A stretch of DNA of 64,000 nt. Origin: Frisingicoccus caecimuris (GTDB lineage: Bacteria > Bacillota > Clostridia > Lachnospirales > Lachnospiraceae). The stretch spans positions 41,757 through 105,756 of the forward strand of contig NZ_SLXA01000008.1 in assembly GCF_004340975.1 (NCBI RefSeq), in the 5' to 3' direction. The notes under the pieces are model-generated. The model was not told the origin of the DNA and made no database searches. It saw only the letters and a program-made list of their open reading frames with translations. The number at the start of each line of letters is the position of its first letter. The first letter of the stretch is position 1. The position numbers and the translations under genes are program-made. This document shows, piece after piece, positions 19,006 to 27,926 of the stretch.

Positions 19006-20177
19006 GATAATCCCCTCGCAATCTTCTTACATCCAAGCTTAAACGTATAAACAATGCCGTCATCTTTCACACTTTGAATCCCGCCAAGAAATTTTCTTGG
19101 GAAAAAAGTAATTAATCTGCCGATTTTATAAGAATAAGAATTCTTAATCGTCCGAACAGCCTTTGATGTATAACCCGGTTGATTCAAAGCTTTCCGCGTA
19201 TAATACACAACCGGATCCTCCACTAACTGCTTCACATCTTTCCACTTATATTCCTCAAAATATTTCGGATTCATCGTGCCCTTTTCAAAGTCCTCTTTAA
19301 ATTCCATAGCCGCACGCTCGATAAAAATGTATCTATACTTTGGTGCCAATCTCTCAAAATTCCACATATAAGAATCATATTTTATACGTTTACAAACGCA
19401 CTCAAGTCTTCCACGGTTCACCGGATTAGTCTCCAAAAACCGCTGCATTTCCGCATATTCATCACAAACGCAGAACACTTTCCCCACAGAATTTACAGAA
19501 GAATTTTCATTATCCTGCCGATAATGTAAAAAAGCATCCCGGATTAACTGCACCCTTTTTGCCAGTGCCATTACCTTAAAATTAAAACTGGCATCTTGAA
19601 AAGAAGCTCCCGGCGTTTCATTAAAGCGAATATTATTCTCGCGAATAAAATCTCTGCGATAAATGGCTGACCAGATTGTTGGCTTCAAATTAAAAAACTC
19701 AACCATTTCCATTGGCGCCTTAAAATCTGTAGCTGGACAAAAAATTACATTTTCTCTCGCCTTTGAAACAATTTCAATCTTTTCATTCCGTTCTGTCGGA
19801 ATAGAATAGTAAAAATAATAGCCGGATTTTACAATATCCAACCGATTTTTACTGGCAATGCGATACAATACTTCAAACATATTCGGTTCTGCATAATCAT
19901 CCGACTCAACAATACCGATATATTCTCCCTCAGCCATGTCAAAACCACGATTCATCGAATTTCCATATCCGCTGTTTGGCTTTGAAATAACCTTCACTCT
20001 ATTATCTTTTTCAACGTATTCCTGAATAATTTCTGGCGATGAATCTGTAGAACCATCATCCACACATATAATTTCAATCTCCTTTAATGTCTGATTCACA
20101 ACACTATCCAGACATTGGCGCAGATACTTTTCAACATTATAAATTGGCACAACAATTGATACCTTTGGTCTTCCCAT
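18978..20177 (-). CDS. Family 2 glycosyltransferase
   Basis: A 399-residue GT2 enzyme with VSIVVPIYNVEKYLRQCLDS at the start, VDDGSTDSS near residue 40 and VESDD near residue 92. The C-terminal 150 residues are an extension of helical, basic character, as seen in glycosyltransferases that associate with the membrane. A strong AGGAGG precedes the ATG. It follows the ABC ATPase gene by 11 bases in the operon. Confidence 0.92.
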   Translation of the reverse strand: MGRPKVSIVVPIYNVEKYLRQCLDSVVNQTLKEIEIICVDDGSTDSSPEIIQEYVEKDNRVKVISKPNSGYGNSMNRGFDMAEGEYIGIVESDDYAEPNMFEVLYRIASKNRLDIVKSGYYFYYSIPTERNEKIEIVSKARENVIFCPATDFKAPMEMVEFFNLKPTIWSAIYRRDFIRENNIRFNETPGASFQDASFNFKVMALAKRVQLIRDAFLHYRQDNENSSVNSVGKVFCVCDEYAEMQRFLETNPVNRGRLECVCKRIKYDSYMWNFERLAPKYRYIFIERAAMEFKEDFEKGTMNPKYFEEYKWKDVKQLVEDPVVYYTRKALNQPGYTSKAVRTIKNSYSYKIGRLITFFPRKFLGGIQSVKDDGIVYTFKLGCKKIARGLSWLKDQKSR

Positions 20178-20188
20178 ATTTCTTCCTC

Positions 20189-20929
20189 CTATCTGTTCAC
20201 CTGCATATATTCATCGCAGACTTCATCGACCAATCCGCTCTTACGCACCCGGCCTTTTTCCAGCCAAATGGCATGGTTACAAAGTTCACGTACTGAATCA
20301 ATATCATGAGAAACATAGAGCAGCGTTGTTCCGCCCTGCAACATCTCCCGCATACGACCATAACATTTCTGCTGGAACTGATAATCACCAACAGACAAAA
20401 TCTCGTCAACGACCAAAATATCCGGGCGCACCATCGTCGCAATGGCAAATCCCAAACGGGCCTGCATACCGGATGAAAAGTTTTTGATCGGTACATCTAA
20501 AAACTGATGCAGTTCCGCAAAATCAACAATTTCGTCAAAATGCTCCTGCATAAACTTACGGGAGTGTCCAAGGACTGTACCATTCAGAAATATATTTTCC
20601 CGCGCCGTCATATTGTAATCGAAGCCAGCGCCAAGCTCAATGAGCGGAGCGATGTTACCATTGATTCGAATACTGCCCTTATACGGTTTTAATATACCGC
20701 AGGTGGATTTCAGCAGAGTGGATTTTCCTGAACCATTCACTCCGATCAACCCCCAGGATTCCCCCCGCTTTACCTTCAGGTTCACATCCTGAAGCGCAAG
20801 AAATTCCTGAAACATCAACTCCCGCCGGATAAGTTTTATAAAATACTCTTTCAAATCACTGATTTTTTCCGATGCCAGATTAAACCGTATCGTCAAATTT
20901 TCAATGTCAACTACATAATCCTGTTCCAT
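20189..20929 (-). CDS. Polysaccharide ABC exporter, ATPase subunit
   Basis: A 246-residue ATPase of the Wzt/TagH/RfbE type. Walker A is GVNGSGKSTLLKS near residue 66, the signature motif is FSSGMQARLGFAIA, and Walker B is ILVVDEILSVGD. The insert LIELGAGFDYNMTARENIFLNG is typical of polysaccharide exporters. It lacks the C-terminal carbohydrate-binding domain that some Wzt proteins have, suggesting export without recognition of a terminal cap. It pairs with the permease gene 11 bases upstream. Confidence 0.94.
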   Translation of the reverse strand: MEQDYVVDIENLTIRFNLASEKISDLKEYFIKLIRRELMFQEFLALQDVNLKVKRGESWGLIGVNGSGKSTLLKSTCGILKPYKGSIRINGNIAPLIELGAGFDYNMTARENIFLNGTVLGHSRKFMQEHFDEIVDFAELHQFLDVPIKNFSSGMQARLGFAIATMVRPDILVVDEILSVGDYQFQQKCYGRMREMLQGGTTLLYVSHDIDSVRELCNHAIWLEKGRVRKSGLVDEVCDEYMQVNR

Positions 20930-20940
20930 CTTCCGCGCTC

Positions 20941-21729
20941 CTATAAATATAAGATAAATTTATCCTGCGTTTTCTTAAACACAAACAACCCTAAAACCAG
21001 CATAATAAAAGCCCATATCCAACCGCCTACAAATACCCGCATGGTCGGGAAGCATCCATAAAGGACCAAATCTCTGAAATGTTCTACATAATACCAGGCC
21101 GGGTTAATCCATTCAACAATTGATCGGAGCCATTGCGGGAGCAGATCGATCGGATAAAACAGCGGCGTAATATACTGCCATGCTACCAGAAATGCTCCGT
21201 AAATATACTGAATATCTCTGAAAAACACATTTGCCGCCGACAAGAAAAATCCCATGCCACAGGCAAAAATGTAAACCTGAATAACGAGAATCGGCGTTGC
21301 CAGCAGATAGGGTGTAAACGCTGAACGCGTCACGATCATAACAAGCACCAGGGCCCCCAGAGAAAATACAAAATCCACCATGGTACTTGTGATTTTGGAC
21401 AATGTGAAAATATATTTCGGAACATAGATTTTTTTAATCAGCGCCCCATTATCCAATACGGAATACATAGCCATTGTCGTTGAATTCCGAATAAAGTCAA
21501 ATACCGCCTGTCCGGACAACAGATATACCGGGAAATTCTCGATCCCCGCGCGAAACATATGGGAAAATACGGCCACCATGACCAGCATGATCAGTAAAGG
21601 ATTTAAAATGCTCCACAGATAACCAAGAAAACTTCTCCGGTACTTTAACTTCAAGTCCCGGACCACCAGCTCCCGTAATAAATCTTTATATCGAAAAAGT
21701 GTATTTAAACGTTCCATCATCAGATTCAT
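20941..21729 (-). CDS. Polysaccharide ABC exporter, permease subunit
   Basis: A 262-residue ABC-2 type membrane protein of the Wzm/TagG family with about six hydrophobic segments. The N-terminal cytoplasmic block LRELVVRDLKLKYRRSFLGYLWSILNPL is diagnostic. With the ATPase it should flip a completed lipid-linked glycan across the membrane. It sits between glycosyltransferase genes in the operon. Confidence 0.94.
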   Translation of the reverse strand: MNLMMERLNTLFRYKDLLRELVVRDLKLKYRRSFLGYLWSILNPLLIMLVMVAVFSHMFRAGIENFPVYLLSGQAVFDFIRNSTTMAMYSVLDNGALIKKIYVPKYIFTLSKITSTMVDFVFSLGALVLVMIVTRSAFTPYLLATPILVIQVYIFACGMGFFLSAANVFFRDIQYIYGAFLVAWQYITPLFYPIDLLPQWLRSIVEWINPAWYYVEHFRDLVLYGCFPTMRVFVGGWIWAFIMLVLGLFVFKKTQDKFILYL

Positions 21730-21753
21730 ATCCAGAATCTCCTTACACGTATT

Positions 21754-22758
21754 TTAATAAGAATTTCTACGGTGTTTAAACGCCAGCACGGCCACCGGGA
21801 AGGTTAAAAATCCCGTATACCGCATGAACCACACCGCTTTATTTTTTACACTGCGATAGGCCCCGGGGTTCCGCTTCTTCATAAAAGCATCGAACGCCAT
21901 TGCCTCTTTTTGCTTACCGCTCCCCAGAGGGAAACTTATATAAATCTTCATCTGACTACCGATCATCCATCCGATGATTTCATTCATATACTGCCTCTGT
22001 GCATCGCTCAACTTTCCGTCCATATGTTCCATATAGCGTTCCAGACGCAACAAAACATGCAGATGATTTTTCAGATTCGCCTGCATTTTCTTAATAGACA
22101 TACTTTGATTCGGTACTCCCAGTCGATACCGATACACCGATGGTTCAAGGAAGATCAGTGTATCTACATATGGAATCGGGAAAGTGATATACTCCATGTC
22201 AACATAGAACATATGCTCATCAATCTTCACCCTCATCTTTCGAAGAATCTCTGTCTTGATCGTCATGGCATGCATTGATACTGTCGTCTTGCCAACAATG
22301 TCTTCCAGATGATAGATTCTTCCATATTCCACCTTTTCAAAAGGATATTCCTGAAGCTTCGTCGGTTTTCGCGTCACATGGTCCACCATTGTATAATTAC
22401 TTCCGACCACATCCACGTCTAATCGTTTTAACATTTTAATTAACCGTCGGAAATTTTCCGTATCTACCCAGTCATCGCCGTCCACGACTTTAAAATATCT
22501 CCCGGCAGCCTCTTCAATGCCCCGGTTGATGGTGGAACCATGACCACCGTTTACCTTTGTGATGACACGGAATGTCTCCGGATACTCTGACTCATACCGT
22601 TTGCCAATTTCCTCTGTCCTGTCCACTGAACCATCATTGACAATCAGGACCTCCAGATCTTCTATAATATCCGGATGGATAAAAGAGGTCAGCGTTTCTT
22701 CCAAATAAGCTTCTACATTATAACTCGGCACGACAACCGTTAATATCTTTTCACTCAT
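21754..22758 (-). CDS. Family 2 glycosyltransferase
   Basis: A 334-residue GT2 protein with LTVVVPSYNVEAYLEETLTS at the start, IVNDGSVDRT near residue 40, and the metal-binding DGDD near residue 95. The C-terminal end has a short hydrophobic segment (near RYTGFLTFPVAVLAF) that may anchor it. It belongs to the glycan operon; donor sugar unknown. Confidence 0.91.
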   Translation of the reverse strand: MSEKILTVVVPSYNVEAYLEETLTSFIHPDIIEDLEVLIVNDGSVDRTEEIGKRYESEYPETFRVITKVNGGHGSTINRGIEEAAGRYFKVVDGDDWVDTENFRRLIKMLKRLDVDVVGSNYTMVDHVTRKPTKLQEYPFEKVEYGRIYHLEDIVGKTTVSMHAMTIKTEILRKMRVKIDEHMFYVDMEYITFPIPYVDTLIFLEPSVYRYRLGVPNQSMSIKKMQANLKNHLHVLLRLERYMEHMDGKLSDAQRQYMNEIIGWMIGSQMKIYISFPLGSGKQKEAMAFDAFMKKRNPGAYRSVKNKAVWFMRYTGFLTFPVAVLAFKHRRNSY

Positions 22759-22829
22759 AATGGGTTCTCTTTCCTGAATTTTCTATTTATATTATATCTT
22801 TTCTATTTTAAAGCTTTTACACAGGTTTG

Positions 22830-23819
22830 TCAACGAATCAGTCCGGCGATAAATCCGCAGCCATAGGAAACATGCAGCAGAAAATGAATCAATATCAGCC
22901 TCAGGCGCAGCATGAATCCATCCGAAGTATCCTCCGCTTTCAATGTACAAGAAACCCCCACATCCATTACTGTATAAAGTCCCATCACTCCAGCATAGAA
23001 TTTTCGGAATCTCTGACTGAAACAGCTCATGAATCCTCCGAATATTAAAAACAAAACAAACATCATCGGAACAAGATGGGACAACCGCGCTGGTTTATGA
23101 TGCTTCTTTATGACTGCGACTTTCCAGAACCCATAGCCAAAATATTGTTTGATAAGCCCAAAATAAGTATCACGTGGATAATAGATACTGTGAATTTCAC
23201 TGGATATATAAATCTTGCCACCAGCTTCACTAAGCCTGAAATTAAAATCATCATCCTCATTTAAAATTAATTTTTCATCAAACAAACCAATTTCTTCCGC
23301 TATGGATTTTTTAAAAGCTCCTAAAAAAACCGTGTCGCTATAGCCCTCATAATCTTTAATATGCTGCTTTCCGCCTCCAAGGGCAAATGGCGAATGATAG
23401 GCGGCAGCCACTGCGCGCTGAATTGGATTTTTCCCTTCTGCTACCATTGGCCCGCCCACATTTTCAGCGCCGCTTTTCAGCAGATATTCCACACATTTTG
23501 AAATATAATCCTGAGCAAATTCTGAATGTGCATCCATGCGAACAATATACTTGCCTTTTGCCGCTTTGATGCCGATATTCAAACCGCAGGAAATCGTACC
23601 CTTTGAATTTTTCAGCATATGGATATGACCATAGCATTCCTCATATTCCCGGATAATTTCCTCTGTATCGTCTTCAGATGGACCTACTGCCAGCAGCACT
23701 TCATGTCTGTCCCGCGGATAATCCTGCCGTAACACCGAATCCAGACAGGCCCGTATATATTTATGCTCATTTCGCACCGGAATCACCACCGAAATAAACG
23801 GTAGTCTCGAACTTTCCAT
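22830..23819 (-). CDS. Membrane-linked family 2 glycosyltransferase (ExoA-like)
   Basis: A 329-residue glycosyltransferase resembling ExoA-type enzymes that act early in exopolysaccharide synthesis. It starts ISVVIPVRNEHKYIRACLDS, has DAH at the metal site (MDAHSEF) and LNEDDDFNFRLSEAG later. Three hydrophobic helices are at the C-terminus (about residues 240-325). The start at 23819 is chosen because GGAGG lies seven bases upstream. It is first gene of the glycan operon, directly behind a consensus promoter. Confidence 0.9.
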   Translation of the reverse strand: MESSRLPFISVVIPVRNEHKYIRACLDSVLRQDYPRDRHEVLLAVGPSEDDTEEIIREYEECYGHIHMLKNSKGTISCGLNIGIKAAKGKYIVRMDAHSEFAQDYISKCVEYLLKSGAENVGGPMVAEGKNPIQRAVAAAYHSPFALGGGKQHIKDYEGYSDTVFLGAFKKSIAEEIGLFDEKLILNEDDDFNFRLSEAGGKIYISSEIHSIYYPRDTYFGLIKQYFGYGFWKVAVIKKHHKPARLSHLVPMMFVLFLIFGGFMSCFSQRFRKFYAGVMGLYTVMDVGVSCTLKAEDTSDGFMLRLRLILIHFLLHVSYGCGFIAGLIR

Positions 23820-23872
23820 AACCCTACCTCCGTTCCGCAACATGCTTTCAAAATAAAAACATATTTTTATTA

Positions 23873-23901
23873 ATTATACTTGTATTATTTTGCCAAGTCA
23901 A
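23873..23901 (-). promoter_or_regulatory. Promoter of the polysaccharide operon
   Basis: On the minus strand, TTGACT (23896-23901), a 17-base spacer and TATAAT (23873-23878), about 54 bases before the first glycosyltransferase start. Confidence 0.8.
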
Positions 23902-23934
23902 ACCGAATTATGCAAAGAAAAGAGGTTCTAAAAC

Positions 23935-23978
23935 AAAAAAGCACCGGATGCCTTAAACCTAGACTTTCCGGTGCTTTT
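23935..23978 (-). terminator. Terminator downstream of tRNA-Pro
   Basis: Stem GCACCGGA (23941-23948) with TCCGGTGC (23967-23974), followed by T residues on the minus strand. Confidence 0.8.
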
Positions 23979-23984
23979 CCATCG

Positions 23985-24058
23985 TCGAAGCGACGTGATT
24001 CGAACACGCGACCTCTGCGTCCCGAACGCAGCGCTCTACCAAACTGAGCCACGCTTCG
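23985..24058 (-). tRNA. tRNA-Pro (anticodon CGG)
   Basis: A 74-nt cloverleaf on the minus strand. The acceptor stem CGAAGCG/CGCTTCG is perfect, the anticodon stem CTGCG/CGCAG encloses loop TTCGGGA (anticodon CGG), and the T arm is CGTGT/ACACG-like around TTCGAAT. The discriminator is A and CCA is not encoded. Confidence 0.95.
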
Positions 24059-24070
24059 ATGTGCTTTATT

Positions 24071-24099
24071 ATTCTAACGCTTTTGGGCAAAAAAATCAA
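24071..24099 (-). promoter_or_regulatory. Promoter of tRNA-Pro
   Basis: On the minus strand, TTGATT (24094-24099), a 17-base spacer and TAGAAT (24071-24076), about 13 bases before the tRNA. Confidence 0.65.
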
Positions 24100-24164
24100 T
24101 ATGTTTTTTCAAAAAATTAACAATTTGTTCACATCATGCCCACATATTTTTCACAGGACATGGA

Positions 24165-24250
24165 TATACTATAGTCATCAAAAGAAATTTTGATTAATTT
24201 TTTCATAACTCCATCCGAAAGGATGGACCCTCCCCCTTTTAATGATAAGA
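24165..24250. other. Intergenic segment with a C-rich hairpin, possible small RNA
   Basis: On the plus strand, TATACT (24165-24170) could be a -10 box, but no good -35 box is visible. Downstream lies the tetraloop hairpin CCATCC-GAAA-GGATGG, then an unpaired run of mostly C that is complementary to Shine-Dalgarno-like sequence. The terminator at 24254-24286 would end such a transcript. No protein gene is evident apart from a 25-codon minus-strand frame that I do not trust. This is the only content seen between tRNA-Pro and the operon end at 24333. Confidence 0.25.
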
Positions 24251-24253
24251 ATA

Positions 24254-24286
24254 CTGAAGAAAGCCGCGCGATGCGGCTTTTTTCAG
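24254..24286. terminator. Terminator at the end of the lut-men-fix-ars operon
   Basis: Stem AAAGCCGC (24260-24267) with GCGGCTTT (24273-24280), extended by CTGAA/TTCAG, with T residues on both strands. It closes the ten-gene minus-strand operon. Confidence 0.75.
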
Positions 24287-24332
24287 TTTCTCATCAAATC
24301 ACCAGTTTTTTATCTCTTTCTGTCTCCGCTTT

Positions 24333-25538
24333 TTAATATCCGATCTTCAGAACGCCCTCTTCAAAAATCAGCGGCTTTGCCACTGTTCCGGCCTGTACAT
24401 ACTCCCGTTTCAAATCTTCTATCTGGCGGATAAGATCATCCTTCGACGATGCCTGATAGAGAGAAAGGATATGTTCATCGCTCATAGCCTGATATAGAAG
24501 CAGAAAATCCGGGAATTCCTTATGAGACCAAAGAGAATAGGTCAGAAGATTATTTCCGTCAGAATCCTGCAAAATGAATCCATTCAGAAGTTCCTTGCCA
24601 AAGTTCTGGAGTTCCATGTCCGCATACCATCCCGTATACTGAGAATTCTTTGCCAAATCTGTATGAACGATCTGACATGCGCACCAGAATCGATACACTT
24701 CATCCGCATCTTCCATGCCTGAATTCCGGGCCGCAAAAACCTGTATCCGACCCTGATTTTCCATCTCTTCACAGACAATTTCGCGATAACATTCCGGAAG
24801 GCCGGCAAGGCCGCATTCATTGAGTTTCTGAATCCATCCAAGAAATACCGGGTCCACATCGCATCGCTCCGCAGATACCAGGTAACCATTCTCAGCTACA
24901 AGACCGGCCAGCTTCTTTGCAAAATCATCAATATTCTCAGCAAAATCCGCCGCTTCCGCCTTTAACATATTATAACCTGACATTACATCATTAATTTCAC
25001 AATTTTCCTGAAGAAGACGCATGGCAAATACCGTATCGTATTTCTGTCCCGGAAGATTGGTGACATCCGTATTTATAAATGTAATGTTGTTTACATCCAA
25101 CCTTTCTGCCAGTTCCTTAGCCGCCCTGATCGCATTTGAGCTCCGGTCAACTGCTGTGATATGAGATTCAGGCAATGCCATTCCCAGGAAGCAACTCATA
25201 ATTCCGCACTCGCATCCCGCATCCAGAATCTCTTTTCCAAAAACATCATGATTGTCTACGATCCAATTGCAGATCTGTCTGTAATTATCTGCCTGATATC
25301 CGCCGTTAAAAAGCAGGGCTTTATCCAGCGATTCGTTTTTCATCTCATAAAATTCTCTGAGATATTCCGGATTATCTTCAAACTCACGAATTTTCCTGTA
25401 AAGATCCGTAAGCATCTTACGTCCTGTCGTTTCTCCGTATTTTGCGCTGAACTGAAAATAAAGCAACTTGCTTTCCTTTGGAGGATTCATGTCTAACTGA
25501 CGCAGATAACTGAGCCCAATATCTTTTTTCTCTTCCAT
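24333..25538 (-). CDS. SAM-dependent methyltransferase-like protein, last gene of the lactate-quinone operon
   Basis: A 401-residue protein. An N-terminal helical region of about 95 residues precedes a Rossmann-type methyltransferase core with motif I ILDAGCECGIMS (near residue 104), VDRSSNAI after strand 2, and FINTDVTNLPG (motif III area). The C-terminal 150 residues match nothing I know. The acceptor substrate is unknown. It follows the second ArsA-like gene by 18 bases and is followed by a terminator, so it is co-transcribed with the quinone and lactate genes. A role in modifying a quinone or prenyl intermediate is only a guess. Confidence 0.75.
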   Translation of the reverse strand: MEEKKDIGLSYLRQLDMNPPKESKLLYFQFSAKYGETTGRKMLTDLYRKIREFEDNPEYLREFYEMKNESLDKALLFNGGYQADNYRQICNWIVDNHDVFGKEILDAGCECGIMSCFLGMALPESHITAVDRSSNAIRAAKELAERLDVNNITFINTDVTNLPGQKYDTVFAMRLLQENCEINDVMSGYNMLKAEAADFAENIDDFAKKLAGLVAENGYLVSAERCDVDPVFLGWIQKLNECGLAGLPECYREIVCEEMENQGRIQVFAARNSGMEDADEVYRFWCACQIVHTDLAKNSQYTGWYADMELQNFGKELLNGFILQDSDGNNLLTYSLWSHKEFPDFLLLYQAMSDEHILSLYQASSKDDLIRQIEDLKREYVQAGTVAKPLIFEEGVLKIGY

Positions 25539-25556
25539 AATTTACACCTTCCCACC

Positions 25557-26723
25557 TTAGTCATAATCAAACCGAATACAAAGTTCGCCATTATCAAATG
25601 ACCAATCTGTCATTTTTCTTCTGCGCACTTTGTCCGGCAAATGAAAGCGTCTTGTCTGATTACGCACAACAAGAATCAAATCTTCTCCGTCCTTAGAAAC
25701 GTCAATCTCTTTTTCCGACACGTACGGAAGTTTGACAATAAAAAGCCGCGTTCCCTGCTCATCTTCCATTCTGAAAGCCTGTTCACGGCTGAATACCGTT
25801 TCCGGATCGGACTCAGCGTAAAGTTCACATCCAACCGATTTCAAAATTTCAATTCCACGGAGCTCATCTTCCTGCAGCATCAGCTTAAAAACCTTGCAAT
25901 CACCAAAGCTCTGCTCCGCAAGTCTGAGGCTTTCTGCCTGCATATCCGTCCACCCCGCAAAATATCCCTGCATCGCTTCTTCCGGATAAATTTTATTTAC
26001 ATAAATGGCATCCACGCCAAAATCATACTCGTTAATCCAGGTATAGCTGCGACGCGCCTCGTCCATAACGATACGCTCCGGTGTCGTCACAATACGCATG
26101 CTGGCAAGCTCTCTGTTTTTCAGGATTTTCTGCAGCTGTGCAAGACGTTTGACCAGCTTATCAAATTCCTCAAATACCTGATCCCTCGGCTTCGGCACCT
26201 GGGTCTTTCGGGATATCAGCCCCCCCAATGCATTATTCATACTGCGCACTGACGGCAGCAATCTGTCTGCCAGAACGCCCAAACGTTCTGGATATCTGAG
26301 CAGGGACAGGGTCTCTCCCGTCGGCGCACAGTCTACAATAATGACATCATAGGCGCCACTTTCATAGGCGTCCAGAATCTTCAGCAGTGAAAAGAGTTCA
26401 TCCAATCCCGGGAACAGCAGCACTTCATCAGCCGCAATGCCTCCGTTGGCTTTCTCTGAAATAATCTGCTTTAGATAATCCCGCAAATTTCCCCATGCTT
26501 TTGTACTTTCGGCTACCGGATCGATCTCCAGAGCCTGAAGCCCTTCAAAAACCTCTGTCGGTTCAAACCCCAACGGCATATCCAGGGAATCTGCCAGACT
26601 ATGGGCCTGATCCGTACTCATAACAAGGACTTTTTTTCCGGAAAGTGCGATATTTACAGCAGTAGCGGCCGCGATACTCGTCTTTCCAACACCGCCCTTC
26701 CCGGTATAGATAAGAATTCTCAT
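25557..26723 (-). CDS. ArsA/Get3-family ATPase with alpha-crystallin-like tail (second of pair)
   Basis: A 388-residue ATPase with the deviant Walker A GKGGVGKTSIAAATAVN at residue 8, the switch region STDQAHSLADS, and DCAPTGETLSLLRYPE. The last ~70 residues (from IVKLPYVSEKEIDV) form a beta-rich Hsp20/alpha-crystallin-like domain, as in the Get3d branch known from cyanobacteria and plants. One ATPase domain is present, so it probably dimerises, perhaps with the product of the gene just upstream. No ArsB arsenite pump, ArsR or ArsD is nearby, so arsenic resistance is unlikely. Confidence 0.88.
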   Translation of the reverse strand: MRILIYTGKGGVGKTSIAAATAVNIALSGKKVLVMSTDQAHSLADSLDMPLGFEPTEVFEGLQALEIDPVAESTKAWGNLRDYLKQIISEKANGGIAADEVLLFPGLDELFSLLKILDAYESGAYDVIIVDCAPTGETLSLLRYPERLGVLADRLLPSVRSMNNALGGLISRKTQVPKPRDQVFEEFDKLVKRLAQLQKILKNRELASMRIVTTPERIVMDEARRSYTWINEYDFGVDAIYVNKIYPEEAMQGYFAGWTDMQAESLRLAEQSFGDCKVFKLMLQEDELRGIEILKSVGCELYAESDPETVFSREQAFRMEDEQGTRLFIVKLPYVSEKEIDVSKDGEDLILVVRNQTRRFHLPDKVRRRKMTDWSFDNGELCIRFDYD

Positions 26724-26730
26724 GGCTGCC

Positions 26731-27909
26731 TCACATCCTTTCCTCCACCTTCAGGCAAATCCGAAGTATATCTTCCTGAAAGTATACATCTGTAACCCGT
26801 GCCCCCCGCAGTGTATTTGGAAGAGGAATACATCGGTTATAATTATTCACTTTTATATCTACATCCATATCATGCACCGTAACGTTCACTTTATCCGCCT
26901 CAGCCCCCGGGAGCCTGATCGACAGACAATATCCGCCGTCAATGACATCATAGGTCTCTTTTTCTCTCTGCACATTTATCTTAAAAAGGTTCGGTGTTTT
27001 CAACACATCTCTGGCCAGCCGCTCGATTGCTTCTTTTCCGCGGACTTCTTTCGAATACCACGGTATCTTTGTCACCGGCACATCCACAAATACTCTCTCA
27101 AGCTCATCTATATATTTTTTCTGTATATCCCGCCACCGGTTCATAAATTCACTGCCCGTATCCTCCGGCAGAATACGATTGATAAAAACCCCATCGACCT
27201 GGTAGTCATACAAGCTTAAATACATATAATTACGCTTTGTCTCTTCGACAACCATTTTCTCCGGCACACACACAAGACGCACACTGCAGACCTCTGGATT
27301 CTTAAGAAGCTCCTGCAAAAGGACCATCTGGCCATGCATCTCTTCAATCTCATTCATCGCCTGATGCGTCGGAAGGGTCACTTTATATTTGACCTTCGAT
27401 ACCGGAGCCAGCACCCGGACCATCACTTTACCCACCGGAAAAAACTTTTCCATATACCAGGTGAGCAGTTCCGGCAGTTTCAGGAGCGATAATGTTTCGC
27501 CCGTCGGCGCACAATCTACGATAATCCTGTCGTACTCACCGCTCTCATATATATCCTTAATTTTCATCAGCGAAAAAAGGTTCTCGAATCCGGGAATCAT
27601 AAAATTGTTTCCATCCTTCCCGAGCGCCGCCCCTGAGCTTCCCATCAGCGAAGTGATCGCTTTATTGACATTCGGAAATTCTTCTTTCATAAGCATATCC
27701 GGGTCCAGCTCCAGCAGAAACAGATTTTCTCTCACCTTTTTTATATGCCTTCCGACTTCCGTCTCAAAAATATCGCCGAGATTGTGCGCCATGTCCGCGC
27801 TGGCAAGCAGGGTCTTTTTCCCCTCGTCAGCCGAGGCTATGGCATGAGCAGCCGCCACACTGGTCTTTCCCACACCGCCTTTACCGGTAAAAATAATAAT
27901 TCTGCCCAT
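26731..27909 (-). CDS. ArsA/Get3-family ATPase with alpha-crystallin-like tail (first of pair)
   Basis: A 392-residue paralogue of the next gene. Its Walker A is GKGGVGKTSVAAAHAIAS, its switch region SADMAHNLGDI, and it has DCAPTGETLSLLKLPELL. The C-terminal alpha-crystallin-like domain begins near residue 317 (LSIRLPGAEADKVNVTV). It ends seven bases before the second ATPase gene, so the two subunits should be made together and may form a heterodimer. Family members handle membrane or tail-anchored clients; a role in delivering or protecting the membrane enzymes encoded upstream is inference. A hairpin precedes the gene and may tune its level. Confidence 0.88.
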   Translation of the reverse strand: MGRIIIFTGKGGVGKTSVAAAHAIASADEGKKTLLASADMAHNLGDIFETEVGRHIKKVRENLFLLELDPDMLMKEEFPNVNKAITSLMGSSGAALGKDGNNFMIPGFENLFSLMKIKDIYESGEYDRIIVDCAPTGETLSLLKLPELLTWYMEKFFPVGKVMVRVLAPVSKVKYKVTLPTHQAMNEIEEMHGQMVLLQELLKNPEVCSVRLVCVPEKMVVEETKRNYMYLSLYDYQVDGVFINRILPEDTGSEFMNRWRDIQKKYIDELERVFVDVPVTKIPWYSKEVRGKEAIERLARDVLKTPNLFKINVQREKETYDVIDGGYCLSIRLPGAEADKVNVTVHDMDVDIKVNNYNRCIPLPNTLRGARVTDVYFQEDILRICLKVEERM

Positions 27910-27926
27910 TTATATTCCTCCAATTA

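Noticed and set aside
24104..24210. Minus-strand frame of about 25 codons (start MKKLIKIS) between the operon terminator and tRNA-Pro
   Set aside because: Purine-rich sequence precedes it but the spacing is too short, and nothing suggests a leader peptide for a tRNA.
25557..27909. Arsenical resistance locus
   Set aside because: ArsA-like ATPases are present, but arsB, arsC, arsD and arsR are absent and the neighbours are quinone and redox genes.
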